Positions 8,257 through 17,075 of a DNA stretch of 64,000 bases are shown one piece after another. This DNA comes from Pedobacter gandavensis (lineage in GTDB: Bacteria; Bacteroidota; Bacteroidia; Sphingobacteriales; Sphingobacteriaceae), in assembly GCF_014172405.1 (NCBI RefSeq), contig NZ_WNXC01000008.1, forward strand, positions 62,001 to 126,000, written 5' to 3'. Position numbers and translations under genes: made by a program. The notes under the pieces were generated by a model that saw only the letters and a program-made list of their open reading frames with translations, ran no database searches and was not told where the DNA came from. The number at the start of each line of letters is the position of its first letter. The stretch's first letter is position 1.

Positions 8257-9252
8257 ATGAGTGCAGTAGAAATTAATAAAGATACCTATCTGAAGTGGTT
8301 TGAGTCGATGTTGCTGATGCGCAAGTTCGAAGAAAAAACAGGTCAACTATACGGACAACAAAAAATCCGTGGTTTTTGTCATCTATACATTGGTCAGGAA
8401 GCTGTCGTAGCAGGTGCTATTTCAGCGTTAAGACCAGAAGATTCTATGATCACCGCATACCGCGATCATGCACATGCCCTTGCAAAAGGTGTGAGTGCAA
8501 ACAGCATCATGGCTGAGATGTACGGTAAAGCAACAGGATGTTCAAAAGGTAAAGGTGGTTCTATGCACATGTTTAGCAAGGAGCATAACTTTTACGGTGG
8601 ACACGGTATCGTTGGTGGGCAGGTTCCATTGGGAGCAGGTATCGCTTTTGCTGAGAAATATAAAGGCACAAAGAATGTAAACGTTTGTTACATGGGTGAT
8701 GGAGCTGTTCGTCAGGGCGCTTTACACGAAGCTTTTAATATGGCGATGTTGTGGAAATTGCCAGTTATTTTTGTTTGTGAGAATAATGGTTATGCAATGG
8801 GTACTTCTGTAGAACGTACTACAAACATGACTGATATATATAAAATAGGTTTAGGTTTTGATATGCCATGTGCTCCTGTTGATGGAATGGATCCTGTAGC
8901 AGTTCACACTGCAATGGATGAAGCAGCTCAACGTGCTAGAAATGGTGATGGACCAACATTCCTTGAAATCAGAACTTACCGTTACCGTGGTCACTCTATG
9001 TCTGACCCAGCTAAATACCGTTCTAAAGACGAATTGGAAGCTTACAAATCGAAAGATCCAATTGAGCAGGTAAGAGAAACTATTCTTAAAGAAAAATATG
9101 CTGATCAAGCATGGATCGAAGAGATCGAAGCAAAAGTGAAACAAATCGTAGATGATTCTGTTAAATTTGCGGAAGAGTCTCCATGGCCGGAAGCATCAGA
9201 ATTGTTTACTGATGTATACGTACAAACAGACTATCCATACGTACAAGATTAA
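8257..9252 (+). CDS. pdhA: pyruvate dehydrogenase E1 component, alpha subunit
   Basis: A 331-residue thiamine-diphosphate enzyme subunit that decarboxylates pyruvate and passes the acetyl group to E2 lipoate. The ThDP motif is clear (GDGAVRQGALHEAFNMA ... CENNGYAMGTS, about 147-185), as are GQEAVVAG near 47 and the phosphorylation-loop-like RYRGHSMSDPAKYR near 243. This is the short alpha type that needs a separate E1-beta (PdhB). No beta-subunit gene lies here: E2 follows after 30 bases. PdhB must be encoded elsewhere, as is usual in this phylum. Confidence 0.93.
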   Translation: MSAVEINKDTYLKWFESMLLMRKFEEKTGQLYGQQKIRGFCHLYIGQEAVVAGAISALRPEDSMITAYRDHAHALAKGVSANSIMAEMYGKATGCSKGKGGSMHMFSKEHNFYGGHGIVGGQVPLGAGIAFAEKYKGTKNVNVCYMGDGAVRQGALHEAFNMAMLWKLPVIFVCENNGYAMGTSVERTTNMTDIYKIGLGFDMPCAPVDGMDPVAVHTAMDEAAQRARNGDGPTFLEIRTYRYRGHSMSDPAKYRSKDELEAYKSKDPIEQVRETILKEKYADQAWIEEIEAKVKQIVDDSVKFAEESPWPEASELFTDVYVQTDYPYVQD

Positions 9253-9282
9253 TTTAGAACGCATTTCATTTAATAATATAGA

Positions 9283-10926
9283 ATGGCTGAAATAGTTAGA
9301 ATGCCCAAAATGAGCGATACCATGACCGAAGGTGTGATGGCTAAGTGGCATAAAAAAGTTGGCGATAAAGTTAAAAGTGGCGATGTAATGGCCGAAGTGG
9401 AAACCGATAAGGCAACCATGGATCTGGAATCTTATTGGGATGGTACCGTTTTATACATTGGTGTAGAAGCAGGTCAATCTGTTCCTGTGGATGCAGTTAT
9501 CGCTGTAATAGGTAAAGAAGGAGAAGACTATAAAGCGGCATTAGCGGCAGAAGAAGGTGCTGCGGCTCCTAAAACTGAAGCGGCGCCTGCTGCAACAGCT
9601 GCTCCGGTTGAAGATAAAAAAGAAGCAACAGCAGGAATTACTGACGCTGATCTTGAAAAGATCGGTGTAACAGTAATCAGAATGCCTTTGCTAAGTGATA
9701 CCATGACTGAAGGCGTTATCGCTGAATGGCATAAAAAAGTTGGTGATAAAGTTAAAAATGATGATATCCTTGCTGATGTAGAAACTGATAAGGCAACTAT
9801 GGAAGTAATGGGTTATGCAGATGGAACTTTATTGCATATTGGTGTGGAAAAAGGTGCTGCCGCGAAAGTGAATGGCATTATGGCAATTGTTGGTCCGGAA
9901 GGAACAGACATTAGCGAATTCCTTAAACAAGGTGATGCACCTGTAAAACCTGCTGCCGATAAAAAAGCAGATGCTCCTGTAGCTGAAGGTGTTCCAGCAG
10001 CAGAAACTACAGCAGCTCCTGCTGAAGGTTCTGATCGCGTAAAAGCATCTCCTCTTGCAAAAAGAATTGCGAAAGACAAAGGTATTGACCTTGCTAAAGT
10101 TGCAGGTAGTGCTGATGGCGGACGCATCATCAAAAAAGACATTGAGAACTTTAAACCAGCAGTAGCAGCGGCGCCTCAGGTAGCAGCAACTGCAGCACCT
10201 GCTGAGAAATCAGCTTCGGTAAGTATTCCAGTGTTTGTTGGTGAAGAGAAATATACAGAGAAACCAGTTACTCAAATGCGTAAAGTAATCGCTAAGCGTT
10301 TATCTGAAAGCTTGTTTACTGCTCCTCATTTCTACTTAACTATGTCAATTGATATGGATGGTGCAATTGCTGCACGTACCAAAATCAATGAATATGCACC
10401 GGTAAAAATCTCTTTCAATGATATGGTGTTAAAAGCAGTTGCGATTGCTTTAAAACAACACCCTAATGTAAACTCTTCTTGGTTAGGCGATAAAATTCGT
10501 TACAATGAGCATGTGAACATTGGTGTGGCTGTAGCTGTTGAAGATGGTCTATTGGTTCCTGTAGTTCGTTTTGCTGATGGCAAATCATTGTCGCATATCT
10601 CTGCGGAAGTGAAAGACTTTGCACAACGCGCTAAAGCTAAAAAATTACAACCATCGGATTGGGAAGGATCAACTTTCACCATTTCTAACTTAGGAATGTT
10701 TGGAATTGATGAGTTCACAGCGATTATTAACCCACCTGATGCATGTATTCTTGCAATCGGCGGAATCTCTCAGGTTCCTGTGGTTAAAAATGGTGCCGTG
10801 GTTCCAGGAAACGTAATGAAAGTTACTTTAAGTTGTGACCACCGCGTAGTGGATGGTGCAACTGGTTCAGCTTTCTTACAAACACTAAAAGCGTTGTTAG
10901 AAGAACCAGTAAGACTATTGGTTTAA
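9283..10926 (+). CDS. pdhC: pyruvate dehydrogenase E2, dihydrolipoamide acetyltransferase
   Basis: A 547-residue core subunit of the pyruvate dehydrogenase complex. It has two lipoyl domains with lipoylated lysines at Lys43 and Lys170 (both ETDKATM), Ala/Pro-rich linkers (about 85-120 and 210-245), a peripheral-subunit-binding domain (ASPLAKRIAKDKGIDL, about 250-287), and the catalytic domain from about 315. The active-site motif DHRVVDG gives His520 and Asp524. The linkers account for the high alanine content. Co-transcribed with pdhA and ended by the UUCG hairpin at 10947. Confidence 0.95.
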   Translation: MAEIVRMPKMSDTMTEGVMAKWHKKVGDKVKSGDVMAEVETDKATMDLESYWDGTVLYIGVEAGQSVPVDAVIAVIGKEGEDYKAALAAEEGAAAPKTEAAPAATAAPVEDKKEATAGITDADLEKIGVTVIRMPLLSDTMTEGVIAEWHKKVGDKVKNDDILADVETDKATMEVMGYADGTLLHIGVEKGAAAKVNGIMAIVGPEGTDISEFLKQGDAPVKPAADKKADAPVAEGVPAAETTAAPAEGSDRVKASPLAKRIAKDKGIDLAKVAGSADGGRIIKKDIENFKPAVAAAPQVAATAAPAEKSASVSIPVFVGEEKYTEKPVTQMRKVIAKRLSESLFTAPHFYLTMSIDMDGAIAARTKINEYAPVKISFNDMVLKAVAIALKQHPNVNSSWLGDKIRYNEHVNIGVAVAVEDGLLVPVVRFADGKSLSHISAEVKDFAQRAKAKKLQPSDWEGSTFTISNLGMFGIDEFTAIINPPDACILAIGGISQVPVVKNGAVVPGNVMKVTLSCDHRVVDGATGSAFLQTLKALLEEPVRLLV

Positions 10927-10946
10927 CGAATAATTAAAATAATCTT

Positions 10947-10970
10947 AAAAGCTGCTTCGGCAGCTTTTTT
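10947..10970 (+). terminator. intrinsic terminator with UUCG tetraloop
   Basis: AAAAGCTGC, TTCG loop, GCAGCTTTT (10947-10968) and further T bases end the pdhA-pdhC transcript just before hisS. Confidence 0.92.
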
Positions 10971-10988
10971 TATGCCTGTTACTTTTTG

Positions 10989-10996
10989 TACTTTTG
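10989..10996 (+). promoter_or_regulatory. -7 element abutting hisS
   Basis: TACTTTTG matches TAnnTTTG. Only five bases separate it from the ATG at 11002, implying a leaderless or near-leaderless hisS mRNA. Confidence 0.55.
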
Positions 10997-11001
10997 TCCT
11001 T

Positions 11002-12387
11002 ATGTCGAATATTAAACCTTCTCTAGTTAAAGGAACCCGTGATTTTTCACCCCAGGAAATGGTCAAACGCAATCATATTTTTGATACCATAAAAACGGTA
11101 TTTAAAAAATATGGCTATGCCGAAATACAAACCCCAACGATGGAAAACCTGAGTACTTTAACAGGTAAGTATGGAGATGAGGGTGATAAACTGATCTTTA
11201 AGGTGCTAAATAGTGGGGATTACCTTTCTAAAGTTAAACCAGAACTATTGGCAACAGCCAACTCAAATGCCATGATTTCCTCGATCTCTGAAAAAGCATT
11301 GAGGTATGATTTAACGGTGCCCTTTGCCCGTTACGTTGTGATGCATCAGAATGACATTTCCTTGCCATTTAAGCGCTTTCAGATTCAACCGGTATGGAGA
11401 GCTGACCGACCGCAGAAAGGTCGCTACAGAGAGTTCTATCAGTGCGATGTGGATGTGGTAGGATCAGATAGCTTATTGAACGAAGCAGAATTCGTATTGA
11501 TATACCAGGAAGCATTGTGCAACCTGGGACTAAAGGATTTCACAATTAAATTAAATAACCGCAAAATCCTTTCAGGAATTGCAGAAATTATAGGTAAACC
11601 GGAATTGATCATCGACATGACGGTAGCCATTGATAAATTGGATAAAATTGGCCTGGATGGCGTAAGTAAAGAGCTGTTAGAACGCGGATTTACTGAAGGG
11701 GATCTGGAAAAATTAAAACCAGTAATTTTATTGCAAGGAAGCAACGAAGAGAAACTGGAAAGTCTGCGTACGGTATTGGCGGATTCGCCAACGGGAATGA
11801 ATGGGATTGCCGAGATCGAAACGGTATTTAAATATTTAAAAGGATTGTTGCAAACAACTCCAGAACTTCGTCCTGATCTCGAGCTGGATATAACTTTGGC
11901 TCGTGGTTTAAACTACTATACCGGCTGTATCTTTGAAGTGAAAACCAATGAAGCTGCAATGGGTAGTATTGGTGGTGGTGGTCGTTATGATGATTTGACC
12001 GGGATGTTTGGTTTAAAGAACTTAACAGGTGTTGGGATTTCTTTTGGTGCAGATCGCATCTATGATGTTTTATTGGAACTGAATCTCTTTCCTGAATCTG
12101 TTGCCGCGGGAACAAAAGTTTTGATCAGTAATTTTGATGAAGCAGCAGAATTATATGCGCTGCCGATCGTACAGCAACTGAGAAATGCCAATATTGCTGC
12201 CGAACTTTACCCTACTGCTGCAAAGCTGAAAAAGCAAATGAGTTATGCAGATGATAAAAATATCCCTTTTGTGATATTAATTGGTAGTGATGAGTTGGAA
12301 AGTGGCCTTTTAACACTAAAAGACATGCACAGTGGTGTACAGGAGAAGCTATCCCTGGCCGAAATTGTTGAAAAAATTAAAGATTAA
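11002..12387 (+). CDS. hisS: histidyl-tRNA synthetase
   Basis: A 461-residue class II aminoacyl-tRNA synthetase that charges tRNA-His. The start is the ATG at 11002, just before the conserved KPSLVKGTRDFSP; upstream in-frame codons overlap the terminator and promoter. Motif 2 with QIQPVWRADRPQKGRYREFYQCDVD (about residues 123-148), the histidine A loop LARGLNYYTG (about 298-307) and motif 3 (GVGISFGADRIYD, about 345-357) are present. The C-terminal anticodon-binding domain starts near 370. Cytoplasmic, essential. Its 3' end overlaps the convergent NTF2-like gene by 11 bases. Confidence 0.95.
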   Translation: MSNIKPSLVKGTRDFSPQEMVKRNHIFDTIKTVFKKYGYAEIQTPTMENLSTLTGKYGDEGDKLIFKVLNSGDYLSKVKPELLATANSNAMISSISEKALRYDLTVPFARYVVMHQNDISLPFKRFQIQPVWRADRPQKGRYREFYQCDVDVVGSDSLLNEAEFVLIYQEALCNLGLKDFTIKLNNRKILSGIAEIIGKPELIIDMTVAIDKLDKIGLDGVSKELLERGFTEGDLEKLKPVILLQGSNEEKLESLRTVLADSPTGMNGIAEIETVFKYLKGLLQTTPELRPDLELDITLARGLNYYTGCIFEVKTNEAAMGSIGGGGRYDDLTGMFGLKNLTGVGISFGADRIYDVLLELNLFPESVAAGTKVLISNFDEAAELYALPIVQQLRNANIAAELYPTAAKLKKQMSYADDKNIPFVILIGSDELESGLLTLKDMHSGVQEKLSLAEIVEKIKD

Positions 12388-12862
12388 TCCCCGGATTTTT
12401 TCTGGATATATAAGCGGCCAGTTTAGCACTGGCCTGCTTTCTTACCTTATTTCTGAGGAAGGACGTCCAACCCAATAACATTCCTGTAAGCCCAAGCGCC
12501 TGCTTCGACCATTTATAGAAGTCGAACTGGTCCTGGTGTTGGATGATTTTTCCGTTTTCGATGACAAAATGTGCATCAACCTGATTTAAAACTTTATTCC
12601 CCGTTGCCGAAAAGGTATAATACGCATCCCAATGTGCCCTGGCCCCATTTTCTATAGACTCAACTGCGCTGAATTCAATACGCATATCTTTTCCGCTTTG
12701 AATCAGCATCGCCCACATCGAACGGAGCTCTTTTGCATTCAGGTTGGTAAATACAGGGTCACTGAAAGTTGCCTGATCACTGTAACATTCCTGCATTCCA
12801 GTAATATCTTTATTTTGAAAGGCCGTATAGAATTTGGTGATCAGTTCCTGATTGGCGTTCAT
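12377..12862 (-). CDS. NTF2-like / SnoaL-like domain protein
   Basis: 161 residues. About 1-115 form an NTF2-like fold typical of SnoaL polyketide-cyclase relatives: MNANQELITKFYTAFQNKD, YSDQATFSDPVF, ARAHWDAYYTF and GKIIQHQDQFDFYKW. The C-terminal part (LLGWTSFLRNKVRKQASAKLAAYIS) is basic and amphipathic. Such proteins bind small ligands or act as minor enzymes; no specific function can be named. It overlaps hisS tail-to-tail and lies 11 bases upstream of the receiver gene in the same direction, but that gene has its own promoter candidate inside the intervening sequence's far side. Confidence 0.75.
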   Translation of the reverse strand: MNANQELITKFYTAFQNKDITGMQECYSDQATFSDPVFTNLNAKELRSMWAMLIQSGKDMRIEFSAVESIENGARAHWDAYYTFSATGNKVLNQVDAHFVIENGKIIQHQDQFDFYKWSKQALGLTGMLLGWTSFLRNKVRKQASAKLAAYISRKNPGINL

Positions 12863-12873
12863 TGTTTTAAGAT

Positions 12874-13266
12874 TTAGTAAACTTTTCCTGCGAGGATGCC
12901 CTCAATTCTATCCAGTAAATCGTCGATGTCAAAAGGTTTAGCCAGGAATCCATTTGGTTTAAAAGCACCATGTTGAATATTGGATTCGGTATACCTGGCG
13001 GAAATCATGAGCACTGGAATTTCAGCAGTACTGGCATCAGATCTGAGTTGCGTTAGTAGCTCTCTGCCGTCCCCATCAGGGAGCATAATGTCCATAATGA
13101 CAAGGTCTGGTCTGGATTGTTGGATATGCGTCATCATGTTGATGCTTTTATTCAGGCCAGTTACTTTATACGCTTCGCTTTGTAAAATCAGAGTGATGAC
13201 ATCAAGAATGGCATGATTGTCTTCAACGACGAGTATGTTTTTGTAAATTTTAGAGCTTTTTGCCAA
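12874..13266 (-). CDS. stand-alone response-regulator receiver domain
   Basis: About 130 residues, a CheY-like receiver with no output domain. Acidic pocket Glu15/Asp16, phospho-acceptor Asp59 (VIMDIMLPDGDG), conserved Thr/Ser switch region (VLMISARY) and Lys in FLAKPFD. The frame is open to 13374, but a -7 element on this strand (13290-13297) lies inside that extension. I therefore favour the TTG at 13266, which begins MAKSSKIYKNILVVEDN; this is an inference. No histidine kinase is adjacent, so it is probably an orphan taking phosphate from a hybrid or distant kinase. Confidence 0.82.
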   Translation of the reverse strand: MAKSSKIYKNILVVEDNHAILDVITLILQSEAYKVTGLNKSINMMTHIQQSRPDLVIMDIMLPDGDGRELLTQLRSDASTAEIPVLMISARYTESNIQHGAFKPNGFLAKPFDIDDLLDRIEGILAGKVY

Positions 13267-13289
13267 AATCGAGGGGGTTGGATGTAATA

Positions 13290-13297
13290 CAAATATA
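13290..13297 (-). promoter_or_regulatory. -7 element for the stand-alone receiver
   Basis: On the minus strand TATATTTG matches TAnnTTTG. It argues for a start at 13266 rather than 13374. Confidence 0.5.
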
Positions 13298-13502
13298 TTT
13301 AACAGGATTGATTTGTTTACAAATTTCTTGGTTTTTATCAACAGATTTTGGTAAAAATCTTTAGCTATAGGCAATAGACTGCAATGAGGGGCGTTGTCCG
13401 GAATAAAGTAAGAAATATTGCTTTATTGTAGCAAAAAAACAACCCTTAATGAAACCTTTTGTACTTTTCTGTGTCTTAGTATTAAGTTTTAGGTTTTTAG
13501 AG

Positions 13503-13533
13503 AAGGTGCAATTGTGGCGATTGTGCCTTTTTT
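13503..13533 (+). terminator. orphan plus-strand terminator, possible small RNA end
   Basis: AAGGTGCAAT (13503-13512) pairs with ATTGTGCCTT (13520-13529), two G-T wobbles included, followed by a run ending at T13533. This is a plus-strand terminator, yet both flanking genes are on the minus strand and no plus-strand gene is evident in 13267-13531. A 47-codon frame from ATG 13449 is open but runs through the hairpin into the antisense of the SDR gene and looks non-coding. A short RNA from about 13400 is the simplest explanation. Confidence 0.45.
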
Positions 13534-14977
13534 ATTGTCCTTTGAATTGGGTAATTTCTTTGGCCATACCATTGAAAAGGAAAATGTGAAATGGAAACAT
13601 AGCATACCAGTAAATTCTTCCCCACAATCCTGAAGGCCGAAAGGTGGCAATCTGAGATAGAAAATAATGCCCATGGAATTCAACAACTTTAAACTCTAGC
13701 CAAGCTTCTCCTGGGACTTTCATTTCTGCAAAGAGTAATAAACGCTTGTGCTGCTGATCTGCCAGTAGAACGCGCCAGAAATCGAGTACATCGCCAGCTT
13801 TTAGTGAAGTGTTACTTGTTCTTCCCCTGGAAGTACCTACACCGCCCATTAATTTATCGAAAAAGCCCCTTAAATTCCAAAGCCAGTTGGCGTAATACCA
13901 ACCCCTGTCTCCTCCAATGCTCCAGATGTTTTCAAAGACCTCCTGTGGATTTCGTTCAAAAGGCATTTTAACTTTATATTCTAAGGTGCCATTTTGTGGA
14001 ACTTTGACCTGATCCATAAAGCTAGTGTCGAGATAACCGCGGTTTAAGGCGTCTTTCCAGCTGGAAACAATAGAATTTTGCTCAATTTTCTCGAAAGCAA
14101 GTCGGAGGTTTTCTTGGTAAGGCAAACAATGACCGGGAACAACGCTATGGATATTATTTTCTTTGCATATGACCTCATTTTTCATGCTGTCTACCAGGCT
14201 TCTTGCTAAGGTATACGGCACTGAAGTAACCATGTTCAACCATAGGGAAGATAAACGGGGAGTAAGTAAGGGTAAGGTGATGATGAACCGTTTTAAATGG
14301 CGAACTTCTGCGTATTGCAACATCATTTCTCTATAACTCAGAATGTCGGGTCCGCCAATGTCAAAAGTCTGCTGGATGGCATTTTTATTTAACAATACAC
14401 CACTTAAATAACGGAGTACATCTCGGATTCCAATTGGTTGGCATTTTGTTTTGATCCATTTTGGAGCTACCATGACAGGCAGTTTCTCCGTCAGGTCTCT
14501 GATAATCTCAAATGAGGCACTTCCAGAACCGATAATGATCGCAGCTCTTAATATAGTAAAGGGAGTTCCAGATTGCTTTAATACTTCTTCTACAGCCAAT
14601 CTGGAACTTAAATGTTCCGATAGTCCGGGATCATTGACAATTCCCGTAAGGTAAATCACCTGTTTACATGAAGTCGTTTTGAGGGCATTTACAAAATTTT
14701 GCGCGGATGTAGTTTCCAATTCGGAGAATCCATGTTCTTTGGCAGACATCGAGTGTACCAGGTAATAGGCCACATGAATATCGGTTGGAACAGCGCGCAG
14801 TGTTTCAGGATTTAGCAGATCTCCGGTGATGATTTGTACCTGATCACCAAAATCAGAAGCCTCCGAAAATCGCCTTTTATCTCGCACCATACAGACTACT
14901 TCATGGCCTGCTGCTAGAAGAACAGGGAGTAATCGGGTACCGATATAACCATTAGCACCTGTCAACAGGATTTTCAT
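13532..14977 (-). CDS. SDR-family NAD(P)-binding protein with DUF2867 domain
   Basis: 481 residues. The N-terminal half is an atypical extended short-chain dehydrogenase with the nucleotide loop TGANGYIGTRL (about 6-16), GDLLNPE and YLVHSM. It lacks an obvious YxxxK pair. The C-terminal part (about 325-481) resembles DUF2867, a START/SRPBCC-like domain (DVLDFWRVLLADQQHKRLLL, EMKVPGEAWLEFKV). Its start overlaps the stop of the ABC1 kinase by four bases, so the two are translationally coupled. It is the last gene of the TetR - ABC1 - SDR operon. Substrate unknown; the ligand-binding tail suggests a lipid or isoprenoid. Confidence 0.85.
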   Translation of the reverse strand: MKILLTGANGYIGTRLLPVLLAAGHEVVCMVRDKRRFSEASDFGDQVQIITGDLLNPETLRAVPTDIHVAYYLVHSMSAKEHGFSELETTSAQNFVNALKTTSCKQVIYLTGIVNDPGLSEHLSSRLAVEEVLKQSGTPFTILRAAIIIGSGSASFEIIRDLTEKLPVMVAPKWIKTKCQPIGIRDVLRYLSGVLLNKNAIQQTFDIGGPDILSYREMMLQYAEVRHLKRFIITLPLLTPRLSSLWLNMVTSVPYTLARSLVDSMKNEVICKENNIHSVVPGHCLPYQENLRLAFEKIEQNSIVSSWKDALNRGYLDTSFMDQVKVPQNGTLEYKVKMPFERNPQEVFENIWSIGGDRGWYYANWLWNLRGFFDKLMGGVGTSRGRTSNTSLKAGDVLDFWRVLLADQQHKRLLLFAEMKVPGEAWLEFKVVEFHGHYFLSQIATFRPSGLWGRIYWYAMFPFHIFLFNGMAKEITQFKGQ

Positions 14978-16278
14978 TTTAGCGTATGGGGTTGAAAAGT
15001 ATCCGTATGTACTACTGATTTTAGTTCCTGCAGGATGGTGTATAGGCCAAAATTGGTTCGGTTTACATAGATGAAATGTTTCACTCCTCTGGCCTGTTTA
15101 AATTCAGGCATTGTGGCTACTTTCTCAGCATATTTATACAGTTGTTCAAAGAATTCAGGCTTACTAAAATCGAAGGTTTTGCTCGTATAAGGTCTGGCAA
15201 ATAACTCAATCATTTCACGGTATGCTTTATAATAAAATTCGACCTGATTTTCTGTATCCTCAGGATGGATCATCTCCAATTGACGGAAGGCTGCAATTGT
15301 TTTCGCTTTGTCCTGGAGCACATCACTTGAAATTAAGGAGAAAAACGGATAGTAAAAATCATCTGGCATTTCTTTGATACAGCCAAAATCAATCACCCCT
15401 AATTTCTCATCTGGGGTAATCATGAAGTTTCCTGGATGCGGATCAGCGTGCACTGCTCTCAGCTCATGTTGCTGGAAGTTGTAAAAATCCCATAATGCTT
15501 GTCCGATTTTATTTCTTAGGGCTTGGGAAGGATTAGTTTTCAAGAACTCTTTGAGGTGTAAGCCCTGAATCCAGTCCATGGTGATGATTCGTTTTTTGGA
15601 AAGTTCCGGGTAATATTTTGGGAAGACCACATTTTGGAGGTGACTGCATGCTTCAGAAAATTCGATAGACCTGCGCACTTCAAGTTCATAATCTGTTTCT
15701 TCCAGTAATCTTTCTTCTACTTCTTTGATGTAAATATTGAGCTCTTTTTCATTCATTCCCAATAAACGAAAGGCAAAAGGTTTTACCAATTTCAGGTCCG
15801 AAGAAATGCTGTCTCCAACACCTGGGTATTGAATTTTAACGGCTAAATTCTTTCCATTGAGTTCCGCTTGATGTACTTGCCCAATGGAGGCCGCATTGCT
15901 GGAATGAAGGTTGAATTTATCGTAAATCTGCTCGGGAGTCTTTCCAAAGTATTTACTGAACGTTCGAACAATGAGTGGTCCGGAAAGGGGAGGTGCATTG
16001 TATTGGGACTGTGTAAACTTGTCGATATAGGATTTTGGAAGGATATTTTTATCCATGCTCAGCATCTGGGCAACTTTCAAAGCGCTGCCCTTGAGTTCAC
16101 TCAGCGATTTATAAATGTCGGTTGCATTATCCTCATTTAGCTCATCTCTGCTCAGATCAGGGTTGAAAAGTTTTTTGGAATAATGCTTAATATAATTACC
16201 GCCAATCTGGATTCCTGTTTTTACAAATTTCGCTGATCTCTGTCCTTTCGTTACCGGAATACGCTCTTGTTCTTTCAT
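14974..16278 (-). CDS. ABC1/UbiB (AarF-type) atypical kinase
   Basis: 434 residues. Family hallmarks are visible: the N-terminal KxGQ-type motif appears as KVAQ in GSALKVAQML (about 65-74), with Ala replacing Gly. The Ala-rich loop is SNAASIGQVHQA (about 127-138), the ATP lysine is in LAVKIQYPGV, the catalytic loop is VHADPHPGNFM (about 279-289), and the metal loop is GVIDFGC. In other bacteria UbiB supports ubiquinone synthesis or traffic. Bacteroidota generally use menaquinone, so the role here may be another isoprenoid or lipid. It starts five bases after the TetR-like gene. Confidence 0.88.
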   Translation of the reverse strand: MKEQERIPVTKGQRSAKFVKTGIQIGGNYIKHYSKKLFNPDLSRDELNEDNATDIYKSLSELKGSALKVAQMLSMDKNILPKSYIDKFTQSQYNAPPLSGPLIVRTFSKYFGKTPEQIYDKFNLHSSNAASIGQVHQAELNGKNLAVKIQYPGVGDSISSDLKLVKPFAFRLLGMNEKELNIYIKEVEERLLEETDYELEVRRSIEFSEACSHLQNVVFPKYYPELSKKRIITMDWIQGLHLKEFLKTNPSQALRNKIGQALWDFYNFQQHELRAVHADPHPGNFMITPDEKLGVIDFGCIKEMPDDFYYPFFSLISSDVLQDKAKTIAAFRQLEMIHPEDTENQVEFYYKAYREMIELFARPYTSKTFDFSKPEFFEQLYKYAEKVATMPEFKQARGVKHFIYVNRTNFGLYTILQELKSVVHTDTFQPHTLK

Positions 16279-16283
16279 GAATT

Positions 16284-16937
16284 TTATAGTCCCACCTTTT
16301 CTTTAAAGTTTCCATTTCTGGAAAGAAATTTCCCATATTCCAGGAGATTGTCTAGCGGAGAGCGCTCAAAAAGGTCGAAAGTTACATTCACTCCTTTTTC
16401 AATGACTTCATCAGTTTTTTCGAATCCGGCACTGTCATCTGTGGTCCAAAAGTTAATGATAAAGCCAAATTGTACCCATACTGCATCTTTATATCGCTTA
16501 CTTAAAAATTTTCGGTTGGCCAATTCTCCACTTTCTAATCCTTCATTGATGACGCCTTCTGAAAAATTCTCAAAAATAGGTTTAACGCCAGATAAAACTT
16601 CTGGTGTGCCAAACTTATTCTGGTGTTTTTTTAAGCTATAAATGATGAAACTCCTATGCTTTCTTAAAACTTCTACGTAACTGTAAAAGAAGGAAAGGAT
16701 TTTCTCTCTTGAGGAGTATTGGTTCCAGACCTCCTGCGATTCAATTGCAGTAATGGTCTCGAGTGTAAGCTCTACCCATAAGTTCTTCTCAATACTTTCG
16801 AAAGAGGGGTAGAAATCATAAAAGTCAGTCTCCGCAATTTTTAGTTTCTTGACGAAGCTGTAAACGGATGCTGGTTGTTCACCGTTTAGGAGCACATAAT
16901 CAATGTACCCGTTTTTGATTTGCTGAGCAGTTGCCAT
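16284..16937 (-). CDS. TetR-fold protein, regulator or COQ9-like partner
   Basis: 217 residues. An N-terminal three-helix TetR-type region (about 1-55, QQIKNGYIDYVLLNGEQPASVYSFVKKLKI) is followed by an all-helical C-terminal domain. The recognition helix region (AETDFYDFYPSFESIEKNLW) is acidic and poorly basic for DNA contact. COQ9, an auxiliary protein of quinone synthesis that works with ABC1-type COQ8 in eukaryotes, is a TetR-fold lipid-binding protein. An ABC1 kinase lies five bases downstream, so a COQ9-like accessory role is a real alternative to a repressor. First gene of the operon. No palindromic operator stands out upstream. Confidence 0.7.
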   Translation of the reverse strand: MATAQQIKNGYIDYVLLNGEQPASVYSFVKKLKIAETDFYDFYPSFESIEKNLWVELTLETITAIESQEVWNQYSSREKILSFFYSYVEVLRKHRSFIIYSLKKHQNKFGTPEVLSGVKPIFENFSEGVINEGLESGELANRKFLSKRYKDAVWVQFGFIINFWTTDDSAGFEKTDEVIEKGVNVTFDLFERSPLDNLLEYGKFLSRNGNFKEKVGL

Positions 16938-16961
16938 TTCTTTTTATTTAATAAACGTTAA

Positions 16962-16989
16962 AGCGGTCTGCTTAGTTTCGCAGACCGCT
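16962..16989 (-). terminator. hairpin terminator downstream of hutU
   Basis: AGCGGTCTGC (16962-16971) pairs perfectly with GCAGACCGCT (16980-16989). The following T-run on the minus strand is weak (TTTAACG), so it is likely but not textbook. Confidence 0.65.
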
Positions 16990-17075
16990 CAATTTAGCTT
17001 ATTATTCGATCACGGTTTTGTAATAAAAACGTAGGGCGATAAAAAGAAATAAAATGAATTAAGAAAACACAAGGG

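Noticed and set aside
13267..13374. N-terminal extension of the stand-alone receiver to 13374.
   Set aside because: A -7 promoter element on the same strand lies inside it, and the residues do not look like a receiver or an obvious domain; the TTG at 13266 was preferred.
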